Positions 17,695 to 26,617 of a DNA stretch of 61,766 nt are shown here, piece after piece. Numbering within the stretch: position 1 is the first letter of the stretch; each line of letters opens with the position of its first letter. The stretch is taken from the NCBI GenBank assembly GCA_017483645.1, contig JAFUWD010000004.1:1-61766 (forward strand). Direction: 5' to 3'. The stretch comes from Muribaculaceae bacterium. Lineage in GTDB: Bacteria > Bacteroidota > Bacteroidia > Bacteroidales > Muribaculaceae. The position numbers were made by a program, and so were the translations under genes. Below the pieces are notes generated by a model. It was given only the letters and a program-made list of their open reading frames with translations, did not search any database and was not told the origin of the DNA.

Positions 17695-19521
17695 ATGAAA
17701 GGATTTTTTCAATTACTGGCCCGTTTCGTGCCACCGTATAAGAAATTTCTGTTTCTCAACATATTCTTCAATCTGCTGGCAGCGTTCCTCACGTTGTTCT
17801 CTTTTGCCTTGATCATCCCCATCCTGGAGATGCTCTTCGGGCTCAACACGCAGACTTATGAATTCATGCCGTGGACGGCCAGCAAGCTCGATGCCGTGGC
17901 AGTGAACAACTTCTATTATTATGTGCAATGCATCATCGAGCGGTACGGCTCGTCGGCCGCACTGGCCAGCATCGCGCTGGCACTGGTGGTGATGACAGCT
18001 TTCAAGACCGGCAGCGCCTACATGAGCGCTTTCTTCATGATTCCCATCCGCACAGGCATCGTGCGTGACATCCGCAACCAGATTTACTCCAAAATCGTGT
18101 CGCTGCCCATCGCGTTCTTCTCCAACGAGCGCAAGGGCGACGTCATGGCGCGCATGAGCGGCGACGTGACCGAGGTGGAGAACTCGGTGATGTCGTCACT
18201 CGACATGATGTTCAAGAATCCTATCATGATTATCGTGTGCCTCACGATGATGATTGTGCTCAGCTGGCAACTCACGCTGTTTGTGCTCATCTTGCTGCCT
18301 GTGGCCGGAGCCATCATGGGCGGTGTGGGCAAGCGGTTGAAACGCGTGTCGCTGGCCGGGCAAAACCAGTGGGGTGTGCTTTTGAGCAACATCGAGGAAA
18401 CCATCGGCGGACTGCGCATTGTCAAGGCCTTCAATGCCGAGGACAAGGTGCGTCGCCGCTTTGAGGGCGAAAACGAGCATTACCGGTCCATCACCACACG
18501 CATGCAGCGCCGCTACGAACTGGCTCACCCCATGAGCGAATTTTTGGGCACAGCCACCATCGCCGTGGTGCTGTGGTTTGGCGGCACACTCATCCTGGGT
18601 GGCCACAGCAGCATCACTGCTCCCAAGTTCATCTACTACATGGTGATTTTCTACAGCATCATCAACCCCGCCAAGGACTTGTCGAAAGCCGGCTACGCCA
18701 TCCAGCGAGGCCTGGCTTCGATGCAGCGCATCGACAAAATTTTGGCCGCAACCAACCCCATCACCGACCCCGAGCAGCCTGTGCCGCTGAAGGCCATGCA
18801 CCAGGGCATCAGCTACCAAGATGTGCGTTTCCGCTACGGCGAGCAGTGGGTTATCGACGGTGTGTCGCTCGATATTGCACGGGGGCAGACGGTGGCGCTG
18901 GTGGGACAGAGCGGCAGCGGCAAGACAACCCTTGCCGACTTGCTGCCACGCTTCTATGACGTGCAGCAAGGGCAAGTGAAAATCGACGGTGTCGACATCC
19001 GCAATTACCGCGTGGCCGACCTGCGCGCGCTCATGGGCAATGTGAACCAGGAAGCCATCTTGTTCAACGACTCATTCTACAACAACATCACCTTCGGTGT
19101 GGAGCATGCCACACGCGAGCAGGTGGAGGCCGCGGCACGCATCGCCAACGCCTACGACTTCATCATGGCCACCGAGGATGGCTTCGACACCAACATCGGT
19201 GACCGCGGCTGCAAACTGAGCGGCGGACAGCGCCAGCGTATCAGCATAGCACGAGCCATCCTGAAAAATCCGCCCATCCTCATTCTGGATGAGGCCACCA
19301 GCGCGCTCGACACCGAAAGCGAGCATCTGGTTCAGGAAGCACTCGACAACCTGATGAAGGGGCGCACTACACTGGTGATTGCCCACCGGCTGAGCACCAT
19401 CAAAAATGCCGATGTGATATGCGTGATGCAAGACGGACGCATCATCGAGCAGGGCACGCACACCGACTTGCTGGCACGCAACGGCGCCTACAAGCACCTG
19501 GTGGACATGCAGAAGTTCTAA
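17695..19521 (+). CDS. msbA: ABC exporter, MsbA-like (fused permease and ATPase)
   Basis: A 608-aa inner-membrane half-transporter acting as a homodimer. Six membrane helices fill about residues 1-330. The ATPase domain follows, with Walker A GQSGSGKTT near 402-410, signature LSGGQRQRISIARAIL near 508-523 and Walker B ILILDEATSALD near 529-540. The likely substrate is lipid A-core, as for MsbA, but Bacteroidota carry several similar exporters, so drug or lipid export remains possible. The ATG at 17695 follows a -7 box. Confidence 0.88.
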   Translation: MKGFFQLLARFVPPYKKFLFLNIFFNLLAAFLTLFSFALIIPILEMLFGLNTQTYEFMPWTASKLDAVAVNNFYYYVQCIIERYGSSAALASIALALVVMTAFKTGSAYMSAFFMIPIRTGIVRDIRNQIYSKIVSLPIAFFSNERKGDVMARMSGDVTEVENSVMSSLDMMFKNPIMIIVCLTMMIVLSWQLTLFVLILLPVAGAIMGGVGKRLKRVSLAGQNQWGVLLSNIEETIGGLRIVKAFNAEDKVRRRFEGENEHYRSITTRMQRRYELAHPMSEFLGTATIAVVLWFGGTLILGGHSSITAPKFIYYMVIFYSIINPAKDLSKAGYAIQRGLASMQRIDKILAATNPITDPEQPVPLKAMHQGISYQDVRFRYGEQWVIDGVSLDIARGQTVALVGQSGSGKTTLADLLPRFYDVQQGQVKIDGVDIRNYRVADLRALMGNVNQEAILFNDSFYNNITFGVEHATREQVEAAARIANAYDFIMATEDGFDTNIGDRGCKLSGGQRQRISIARAILKNPPILILDEATSALDTESEHLVQEALDNLMKGRTTLVIAHRLSTIKNADVICVMQDGRIIEQGTHTDLLARNGAYKHLVDMQKF

Positions 19522-19595
19522 CACCTGACAGCAAGGGAGTGCTATCCAAAACTATACTTTTGCCCCTTGATGGAAGTATAATAAGAAAAATTTCG

Positions 19596-19603
19596 TAACT
19601 TTG
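19596..19603 (+). promoter_or_regulatory. Probable -7 box for the 260-aa membrane protein gene
   Basis: TAACTTTG fits TAnnTTTG. Because it lies only 12 nt before an upstream in-frame ATG at 19615 and 60 nt before the ATG at 19663, the second is preferred as start. Confidence 0.5.
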
Positions 19604-19662
19604 CACTGACCACGATGCTGGCACAGGCCACAATGTGGGCATTAACCCTTAATAACAAGACA

Positions 19663-20445
19663 ATGAAGCGACTGTATGTCATTTTCTGCATGGTGGCACT
19701 GCTTGCCATCACCAGCCTGGCAGCCGAGAAGGCCGCCCGTAAATCGACCATCCACCTGCGCAGCGGCGAGTTTGTGACGGGCGTCATCACCGCCCGTGAC
19801 AACCAGATGGTGGAAATCGTGACCGACGACCAGATGAAATACATCTACGACATGAACGACGTGGACTACATCACTCACGATGTGAAAAAGAAAAACTACG
19901 ACACGGCCAAGTTCCGCGGTTTCATCGACCTGGGCTACTCCCTGGGCGTGGGCGAGCCGAGAAATAACTATTGGCTCATCGAGACGTCATTCGGCTACCA
20001 AGTCACGCCCCTCTGGTATGTGGGCGCCGGCGTGGCTCTGCACCACTTCAAAGCCAATGTGGGCTCCTACCCCTTGCGCAACGACAAGACCGTGCCCGAA
20101 CCGAACGACCCCGACTGGAAATATCCGTTCATCCCCTTCTACCTGAACGGGCGCTACAACCTGCGCAGCGAGAGCCAGCACACACCGTGGGTCGACCTGA
20201 AAGTGGGTGCCACGTTTATCAACCACACCGGATTCTTCACCTCGCCATCCATCGGCTATCATTTTGCCACCAACCAGTTCTTCACCATCAATGTGGGCGT
20301 GGGCTACGCCCTGCAAACCGCCACCTACAAACTGTGGTGCCTGGGCGACACGCCGGGGGCCATCAGCGACGACCGGGGCGGCTCCTATGTGAAAAAAGGC
20401 GGCACATTCCACAACTTGTTTGTCAAGATAGGGGTGGAATTCTGA
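19663..20445 (+). CDS. Exported, probable outer-membrane beta-barrel protein, unknown function
   Basis: A 260-aa protein. The chosen ATG gives a clear signal peptide (MKRLYVIFCMVALLAITSLA); an upstream ATG at 19615 would add 16 polar residues in front of it. Residues about 25-70 form a small domain (STIHLRSGEFVTGVITARDNQ, then YIYDMNDVDYI) like those sensing or anchoring modules seen in Bacteroidales exported proteins. The rest alternates aromatic strands and ends in FVKIGVEF, with a terminal phenylalanine as in beta-barrels. No specific family recognised. Confidence 0.7.
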   Translation: MKRLYVIFCMVALLAITSLAAEKAARKSTIHLRSGEFVTGVITARDNQMVEIVTDDQMKYIYDMNDVDYITHDVKKKNYDTAKFRGFIDLGYSLGVGEPRNNYWLIETSFGYQVTPLWYVGAGVALHHFKANVGSYPLRNDKTVPEPNDPDWKYPFIPFYLNGRYNLRSESQHTPWVDLKVGATFINHTGFFTSPSIGYHFATNQFFTINVGVGYALQTATYKLWCLGDTPGAISDDRGGSYVKKGGTFHNLFVKIGVEF

Positions 20446-20483
20446 GGCTTTAGTCGATAAAAAGATTAGATTGATATATCTTA

Positions 20484-20515
20484 TTTGGTGTCTTGTGGGC
20501 ATCATGCTACCTTTG
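20484..20515 (+). promoter_or_regulatory. Promoter of the 947-aa outer-membrane protein gene
   Basis: TTTG (20484-20487), 20 nt, TACCTTTG (20508-20515): full Bacteroidetes promoter. The expected transcript start is only about 10 nt before the ATG, so the leader is very short. Confidence 0.7.
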
Positions 20516-20530
20516 TGCCATCAATAACGA

Positions 20531-23374
20531 ATGGTCATGACTAAAAAATTTGCACTTCTCATATTGCTGGTAATGGCTTTCACTACCGGCTTGCAAGGTG
20601 CCACCATCAATGGCGTGCTTGTCGACGCGGCCGACACCACCGGCCTGATTGAAGCCACCGTGAAACTGGTGCGTGCCAACAAGGACAGCACCTTTGTCAA
20701 AGGAACTACCACCGACTTCAACGGCGTGTTCAACATCAAGGGCGTGCAACCGGGCAAATACCTGTTGCGGGTGAGCTACATCGGCTACAACGAGTTGATT
20801 AAACATGTGACCGTGGGAACCGACGGCCGCGACGTCAACATGGGAGTCATCACGCTCGACGCCAACACCGTGATGCTCCAGGAGGCTGTGGTGGTGGGCG
20901 TGAAGACGGCCATCACCGTCAAAGAGGACACCGTGGAATTTAACGCCGACACCTACAAGACTCAGGCCAACGCCGTGGTGGAAGACCTGCTCAAGCGCCT
21001 GCCGGGTGTAGAGGTGGGAACCGACGGAAAAATCACCGCCAACGGCAAAGAAGTGAAGAAAATTCTCATCGACGGAAAAGAATTTTTCGCCGATGACCCC
21101 ACCGTGGCATCGAAAAACATACCCGCCGACATGGTCAACAAGCTGCAAGTGATTGACCGCAAGAGCGACCTGGCACGACTCACGGGCGTCGACGACGGCG
21201 AGGACGAGACGGTGATTAACCTCACGGTGAAAAAAGGAATGAACAACGGCTGGTTCGGCACGGTCAATGCCGGATACGGCACCGACAACCGCTACGCCGG
21301 CAATTTTATCGCAAACTATTTCCATGAGGGTAATCAGCTCACCTTCCTGGGTGGCGGAAACAACACCAACAACCTGGGGTTCAGTGACGGCGGCGCCACG
21401 CGCTTCCAGCGCTTCGGGGGCGACCGAGGCATCACCAAATCGCAAAACCTGGGCATCAACTTCAGTGCCGGCTCAAAGGACGACGAGCATTTCAGAGTGG
21501 GCGGAAACCTGCTTTACAGCCACAGCGACCGCGACACGCGCAACAACACCGCCCGGCAGTACCTCTTCGAGGACTCCACCAGCTACTACGACGCGGCCAC
21601 CAAGGCGCGCGACCGCGGCCACAACCTGCGCGGCGACTTCCGCATGAAATGGGAAATCGATTCGTTCAACACACTCGACGTGCGCCCCACTTTCTCGTTC
21701 AACTTCAACAAAAGCGAGCGCACCGACTCCTCGTTCACCCGCGCCGGCGATGCGGCACGAAGCCGGGTAAACCAGAGCATGAGCAGCTACAGCAACGACG
21801 GAAAGAGCTACGAAGCGGGCTTGTCGGCAACTTTCAACCACAAATTCAAAAACAAGCCCGGCCGGAGTTTCAGTGTCAACATGCGCTACAACTTCAGCCG
21901 CGTGAATGAAGACGGCAACACGCTCACTAACAACATCTATTACCTGCTCGACTCCATTGCCTATATCAACCAGGACAACTCCAACCACCGCACCACCAAT
22001 AACGTGAGCGGCCGCATCACCTGGACCGAGCCGCTGGGCGATGTGCGCAACGCGCGGTTCCTGGAATTTGCCTACAACAGCCGTTATCGGTACAGCAAAG
22101 CGGAAAAGATGGTCTATGACATCCCCGGCGGCGCTGCAGGGGCCGGGGAATGGAACGAGAAACTGAGCAACAGCTTCCGCAACAAGTTCCTCGACCAGTC
22201 GTTCCAGATTGGCTTCAGGCAGGTGCGCAAAGAATACAATCTGAATGTGGGTGTCACGGTAAACTCAGCCATGTCGTCGAGCGAGAACCGCATCAACTCG
22301 GCACGCGACATCCCCAGCCGATGGGCTTGGGCCATAGCCCCCTATGCACGCTTGCGCTACAAGTTCAGCGCCACGCGCAACCTCACGCTCAACTACCGCA
22401 TGCGCGCCAACCAGCCATCCATCAACCAGTTACAACCGGTGGCCGATGAGAGCAACCCGCTGGCTATCGTGGTGGGTAACCCCAACCTGAAAGCCACCTT
22501 CTCGCATCGGTTCAACACACGCTACAGCGACTTTGACCAGCAGAGCCAGCGCAGCATCATGGCCATGCTGAATGTGAACTTCGAGCAAAACAGCATCATC
22601 TCCACCACCGATTACGATGCAGCCACCGGCGGACGCACCACCACCTATGCCAACGTGAACGGTGTGTGGAACGCCATGGCCATGAACATGCTCAGTTTCC
22701 CATTTGGTGGGAGCAAAGCGTGGTACTACACACAGAACACCTTTATGCGCTACGCATCGACCAAGGGCTATAACAACGGACAGTTCAACCGCAGCGGCTC
22801 ATTCACCATCAATTTCATGCCCGGACTGGCTTACCGCACCGGTGTTTGGGATTTGGAGCTGCGGCCCCGCTACAACCTGCAGACCACGCACAACAGTGTG
22901 CAAATGACCAGCAGCCGCAACGTCCACACCTACGGAGCCATGTTCAACGGTACCTATTCGGCTCCCTTCGGACTGGTTATCAGCACTGACCTGAATTTCA
23001 GCTCCACCAGCGGTTACACCAGTGGCTACAACACCAACCAATGGCTGTGGAACGCCTCAATCGCCTATCAATTCCTGCGCAACAAGGAAGCTGCGCTCAC
23101 GCTGTCGGTCTACGACATTCTGGGCCAGCGCAAGAACATCAGTCGCAACGTCACTGCCAATTATATTGAAGATGTGCAATATAATTCACTCACGCGCTAT
23201 GCCATGCTCATGTTCACCTACCGCTTCACCACGTTCAAGCGTGGAGAAGAGCCCAAGTTGAAGGACGGTGAGTTTGGCGGTCCCGACGGACGCGGACGCA
23301 GGGATGGCGGCGGACGACCGGGCGGATTTGGTGGTGGACGGCCGGGTGGCTTCGGCGGCGGACGGCCTTTCTAA
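20531..23374 (+). CDS. Outer-membrane beta-barrel protein with carboxypeptidase-regulatory-like domain
   Basis: A 947-aa TonB-receptor-like protein. Signal peptide about 1-23; carboxypeptidase D regulatory-like domain at about 25-105 (INGVLVDAADTTGLIEATVKL); plug-like region at about 125-240 (VEDLLKRLPGVEVGTDGKI and LIDGKEFFADDP); then the barrel of the OMP_b-brl_3 type to about 915. After the barrel comes a Gly/Arg/Pro-rich tail (GRGRRDGGGRPGGF, then repeated GGGRPGGF) ending in RPF. Start could be 20531 or the in-frame ATG at 20537. It is not paired with a SusD, so it is not a classical Sus importer. Ligand unknown. Confidence 0.88.
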   Translation: MVMTKKFALLILLVMAFTTGLQGATINGVLVDAADTTGLIEATVKLVRANKDSTFVKGTTTDFNGVFNIKGVQPGKYLLRVSYIGYNELIKHVTVGTDGRDVNMGVITLDANTVMLQEAVVVGVKTAITVKEDTVEFNADTYKTQANAVVEDLLKRLPGVEVGTDGKITANGKEVKKILIDGKEFFADDPTVASKNIPADMVNKLQVIDRKSDLARLTGVDDGEDETVINLTVKKGMNNGWFGTVNAGYGTDNRYAGNFIANYFHEGNQLTFLGGGNNTNNLGFSDGGATRFQRFGGDRGITKSQNLGINFSAGSKDDEHFRVGGNLLYSHSDRDTRNNTARQYLFEDSTSYYDAATKARDRGHNLRGDFRMKWEIDSFNTLDVRPTFSFNFNKSERTDSSFTRAGDAARSRVNQSMSSYSNDGKSYEAGLSATFNHKFKNKPGRSFSVNMRYNFSRVNEDGNTLTNNIYYLLDSIAYINQDNSNHRTTNNVSGRITWTEPLGDVRNARFLEFAYNSRYRYSKAEKMVYDIPGGAAGAGEWNEKLSNSFRNKFLDQSFQIGFRQVRKEYNLNVGVTVNSAMSSSENRINSARDIPSRWAWAIAPYARLRYKFSATRNLTLNYRMRANQPSINQLQPVADESNPLAIVVGNPNLKATFSHRFNTRYSDFDQQSQRSIMAMLNVNFEQNSIISTTDYDAATGGRTTTYANVNGVWNAMAMNMLSFPFGGSKAWYYTQNTFMRYASTKGYNNGQFNRSGSFTINFMPGLAYRTGVWDLELRPRYNLQTTHNSVQMTSSRNVHTYGAMFNGTYSAPFGLVISTDLNFSSTSGYTSGYNTNQWLWNASIAYQFLRNKEAALTLSVYDILGQRKNISRNVTANYIEDVQYNSLTRYAMLMFTYRFTTFKRGEEPKLKDGEFGGPDGRGRRDGGGRPGGFGGGRPGGFGGGRPF

Positions 23375-23402
23375 CCCGCAGCCATTATTTTCCCCCGATG
23401 GG

Positions 23403-24731
23403 TCACAGCCTTTGAAGCAAAGCGTCGCGCTGTCGGCAGAAGTCGGCAAACGTGTCGTAGACATCGGTGAGTGCCATGTTGGCATTGTCGGCCTGCATTT
23501 GATAGAGTGAGGCCGAATTATGGGCGGTGTCGCTCTTGCCCTGCAAGGCTCCCGACACGCCGGATGCCTGCTCCATCAGTTTGAGTTGAAGGTTAATCAT
23601 GTCGTAGGCACCGGCATCGGCTCCTGCGGCGATGATTTGCTCGGGGCGGGCATCGGAGCGACTGGGGTCATAAGGCAACAATCCGCCCGTACTGCTCCAC
23701 AACCGTCTCACGTCTTCCCAAGTGAAGCCTTCGGGCAAAGCCGTTTCGGGAAAGAGCAGCACACCCTTGGCGTTGGAACGAATCACTTGATCAACCATAG
23801 TTACCAGGCGGTTGACCAATCGTTGCTGGTCGATGACATCCTCCACCAGAGCATGCACCTCGCCATCGATGAGCGGGTACATCTTCACCACAAAGGGGTG
23901 TGAGCGGTGTAGCCACGGCGAGTCGTATTCGGCCAGCAGGTCGCCCATGGGGGTGAACCAGCGACAATGCCACACCATTGTCACCGACCATGTGCCTCGA
24001 CTCATCTGCTCGCGACTATCGAGAGTCCAGACTTCAATTGCACGGCATTTTCCCGTGCGCGAATACCAAAAATCGGTTCCCGAGTGCACATCGGCACCCA
24101 ATGCGGTGGCGGTCTGCGCCGTGCGTTCGTCGGAGTGGTCGCTGTAGAGGCGCCGCACCCAGGCGGCCTGACGGCGCGAGGTGCACTGCAACCGCTGCAA
24201 CAACTGCGCCAGACTCATATCGTGCAATTGCCCCACCAGTTCACAATCACGACCGCGCACGTCGGTCATCGCATTGACGAAAAAATGACTCAGGCTCACA
24301 TTCTCCACCACAGCCGTCTCACCGGGCATGGTGTGAACGCGCTGTACGCAACAACCCGAGATGACGAACTCCTCGAGTGCTCGGCTGTCGAGTTCGTCAA
24401 GTCGGTTGACCTCATGAATGGACTTCAACTTGTCGGGCAGGCGGGCAGGGCGTTCATCGATGACTTGAGCGCGAAAACGCCCCACAATGGTCTTCACCAG
24501 CTGACGGATAAGGTTGTTGGTAATCGGCTCACGGCCGTTTCGTGTGTAAAACGCTCTCTCGGTGACCCATCGCCCGTGCGCATCACGCACGACATCAGCC
24601 CACTGGTCGCCGTAGGCATAGCGTTTGTTCCTCAACCGGCAGGCACGCAAGGGCGCGGCCGCCATCCAAGCGTTGTAGGCCGCTCGGAGCACGGCCTGGT
24701 TGCGTTCGATAGTGCTTTTTGTGTTTTCCAT
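23403..24731 (-). CDS. Phage portal-like protein, isolated
   Basis: A 442-aa protein that resembles P22-type phage portal proteins: N-terminal YAYGDQW and NGREPITNNLIRQLVKTIVG, a central beta domain (about 130-270), the helix-rich part ending QASGVSGALQGKSDTAHNSA and LYQMQADNANMAL. The ATG at 24731 (MENTKSTIERNQ) is preferred to a start 60 nt upstream, as it follows an A/G-rich stretch and a -7 box. No terminase, capsid, protease or tail gene is next to it; both neighbours are ordinary Bacteroidales genes. It may be a phage remnant or a domesticated portal. Assignment is by recalled family features, not by a search. Confidence 0.65.
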   Translation of the reverse strand: MENTKSTIERNQAVLRAAYNAWMAAAPLRACRLRNKRYAYGDQWADVVRDAHGRWVTERAFYTRNGREPITNNLIRQLVKTIVGRFRAQVIDERPARLPDKLKSIHEVNRLDELDSRALEEFVISGCCVQRVHTMPGETAVVENVSLSHFFVNAMTDVRGRDCELVGQLHDMSLAQLLQRLQCTSRRQAAWVRRLYSDHSDERTAQTATALGADVHSGTDFWYSRTGKCRAIEVWTLDSREQMSRGTWSVTMVWHCRWFTPMGDLLAEYDSPWLHRSHPFVVKMYPLIDGEVHALVEDVIDQQRLVNRLVTMVDQVIRSNAKGVLLFPETALPEGFTWEDVRRLWSSTGGLLPYDPSRSDARPEQIIAAGADAGAYDMINLQLKLMEQASGVSGALQGKSDTAHNSASLYQMQADNANMALTDVYDTFADFCRQRDALLQRL

Positions 24732-24758
24732 GGTTCTTTTTTTGAAAAATGACGAGCG

Positions 24759-24766
24759 CAAAAATA
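24759..24766 (-). promoter_or_regulatory. Probable -7 box for the portal-like gene
   Basis: Minus-strand TATTTTTG fits TAnnTTTG, 27 nt upstream of the ATG at 24731. It suggests the gene is transcribed from a host-type promoter. Confidence 0.45.
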
Positions 24767-24829
24767 ATGAGTGACTGCCACAGGCAGCCACATCAAAAAA
24801 ATCAAAAGTCGAGGGGCTTTCGCTTTCCG

Positions 24830-25957
24830 TCAGCGGCGGGCCACACGGCGCTGCAGGCGGGCGATACGGCGGTTGGCCTCCACAATGCGGCCATAGGGGA
24901 TGCGCCCCTGCTTCACGGCCGTGACGATGATTTGCGCCAAGCGCTGCGGGCGGTCGGGCTCAAACCCGGTGTTGATATTGTTGCCGACACACAGCATGTC
25001 GGCACCGGCATTGATGGCCATCACCACAGCCCGCTCGATGCTGTAGTTGTCGATGATACCCTGCATATACATGTCGTCGGTCACTACCACGCCGTCATAG
25101 CCCATGTCGCGGCGCAGCAAGCCCGTGAGCGTGGCGCGCGACAATGTGGCGGGATAATCGGGGTCGATTTGGCGGTTAAAAATGTGTGCCGTCATCACCA
25201 AGTCCACTTTACCCTGCTTGATGAGGCGGGCGAAGGGTTGCAGTTCATCACGATTCCAAGTGTTGGTCACATCGACAAAGCCCCAGTGCGAGTCGTCACG
25301 CGCACTGCCGTGGCCAGGAAAGTGCTTCACCGCACACAGCACTCCGGCTTGGTGACACTCGTCAATAAACCACCGCGCATGGCGGGTGATGACATTCACA
25401 TCGGTCGAAAAGCATCGGCCCAGACGTCCCAGGCCGGGCGTGTCGCCACCGATGTCGAGCACAGGAGCAAGATTCACGCTCACACCACATTCACGCAATT
25501 CCCGAGCCAGCCGCCCGGCATAGAACCGGGTGGTGTCGCGGTTGTCGGTCTGACCCAGATAGGCGGCCGAAACGGTAGGCTCAAAACCATATTCGGTTTT
25601 CAGGCGGGCCACGCGCCCACCCTCCTGATCCAAGGCGATGAGCAACTGGCCGTCACGGGCCCAGCGGTAAAGCTGGCTGGTGAGGCGTTGAAGCTGTGTC
25701 TTGCCGGTGACGTTGCGCGAACCGATGGTGGCGTCACCGGTAAGATCCACATCAAAGAGGATGATGGCTCCCACTCCCAAGTCGCGCACATAGCGTGCCG
25801 CATCACTGCTTTCATCCACCGCATCGCCCTTGAAGCCCACCATGAGCATCCGCGCAGCCATGCGTTGCAACACCGAGTCGGGCGGCAGCAAGGGCTGGGC
25901 AGCGGTCGACAGCGCAACGCATATTGTAGCCACTAAAACGGCAGCACGTACAATCAT
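24830..25957 (-). CDS. GH3 beta-N-acetylhexosaminidase (NagZ-like), exported
   Basis: A 375-aa glycoside hydrolase family 3 protein. Signal peptide at 1-20. The hexosaminidase loop KHFPGHG is at residues 211-217, with H224 as the expected general acid and D294 (in VVVTDDMYM) as the nucleophile. Lacks the second GH3 domain of beta-glucosidases, as in NagZ. It likely removes N-acetylglucosamine from peptidoglycan or glycan fragments in the periplasm. Its ATG overlaps the stop of the upstream small repeat protein by four bases (25954-25957), so the two are translationally coupled. Confidence 0.9.
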   Translation of the reverse strand: MIVRAAVLVATICVALSTAAQPLLPPDSVLQRMAARMLMVGFKGDAVDESSDAARYVRDLGVGAIILFDVDLTGDATIGSRNVTGKTQLQRLTSQLYRWARDGQLLIALDQEGGRVARLKTEYGFEPTVSAAYLGQTDNRDTTRFYAGRLARELRECGVSVNLAPVLDIGGDTPGLGRLGRCFSTDVNVITRHARWFIDECHQAGVLCAVKHFPGHGSARDDSHWGFVDVTNTWNRDELQPFARLIKQGKVDLVMTAHIFNRQIDPDYPATLSRATLTGLLRRDMGYDGVVVTDDMYMQGIIDNYSIERAVVMAINAGADMLCVGNNINTGFEPDRPQRLAQIIVTAVKQGRIPYGRIVEANRRIARLQRRVARR

Positions 25958-26379
25958 CGGTCGAAGAAGCGGAACAGGTAGTAGCAGGCGATCCAGTCGA
26001 CGCGTATGCCACGGGCATAGCCCAGCGTGTTGTGCCGGGCATCGGTCACCTTGCCGTCACTGAGGTTGACGGCACCCATGGGATGGCTCTCTCCGTCGCG
26101 CACGTTGCCGTCACTGTTGATGTAACCGATGCGCTCACCGTCCTTGTCGAATATCTCAAGGCGTGCGATGCGTCCCAGCACATGCCCGGCCTTGTCGCGC
26201 ACGGTGCCATCGTCGTCAAAACTGCCGATGGAATGGCCTTCGGCATCACGCACCACGCCGTTGCCGTTGATGCGGCCTATGGCGTTATAGTTGGCATCAC
26301 GCAGCACTTGTGCCTGCACAGTGAAGCTGGCGGCGAGGGCCAGCACCAAGGCGGTGATATATAATCTTAACTTTTTCAT
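25954..26379 (-). CDS. Small exported repeat protein (beta-flower-like)
   Basis: A 141-aa protein with a signal peptide (MKKLRLYITALVLALAAS, cleaved near residue 22). The mature part is about five to six copies of an 18-21-residue unit of the pattern (V)RDA..(H/N).IGRI..(D/N)G.VRD, for example GRINGNGVVRDAEGHSIG. Similar proteins have been called 5-fold beta-flower proteins in Bacteroidales; I recall the name but not a function. The C-terminus ends YYLFRFFDR. It is coupled to the GH3 gene by a 4-nt overlap. The ATG at 26379 is chosen over an upstream start because the signal peptide begins there. Confidence 0.75.
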   Translation of the reverse strand: MKKLRLYITALVLALAASFTVQAQVLRDANYNAIGRINGNGVVRDAEGHSIGSFDDDGTVRDKAGHVLGRIARLEIFDKDGERIGYINSDGNVRDGESHPMGAVNLSDGKVTDARHNTLGYARGIRVDWIACYYLFRFFDR

Positions 26380-26428
26380 GTCGGTAAGCATTTAAAGGTT
26401 GGTTTATCTTTAGACTGACAATGAGGCA

Positions 26429-26460
26429 CAAAGTTAAATTTTTTTCTCGAAAATTGCAAA
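26429..26460 (-). promoter_or_regulatory. Promoter of the repeat protein/GH3 operon
   Basis: On the minus strand TTTG (26460-26457), 20 nt, TAACTTTG (26436-26429): full Bacteroidetes promoter, about 50 nt upstream of the ATG. Confidence 0.7.
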
Positions 26461-26541
26461 CACGGTGTGCCGCCCTTAACCGAAAAATATAGAGAAAAGA
26501 GTGCGTTTTGCCGATTTTTCTTTTTGCTTTGTTGAATAAAT

Positions 26542-26572
26542 TTTGGCATCGAACACATTTAAAGTAATTTTG
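26542..26572 (+). promoter_or_regulatory. Promoter of the 792-aa DUF4353 gene
   Basis: TTTG (26542-26545), 19 nt, TAATTTTG (26565-26572). It decides the start of the following gene: an upstream in-frame start at 26543 lies in the -33 box and cannot be used from this transcript. Confidence 0.75.
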
Positions 26573-26617
26573 CGAATTATCGAAAACAAACGTATTATCA
26601 GCCTAACTTCAAACGCT

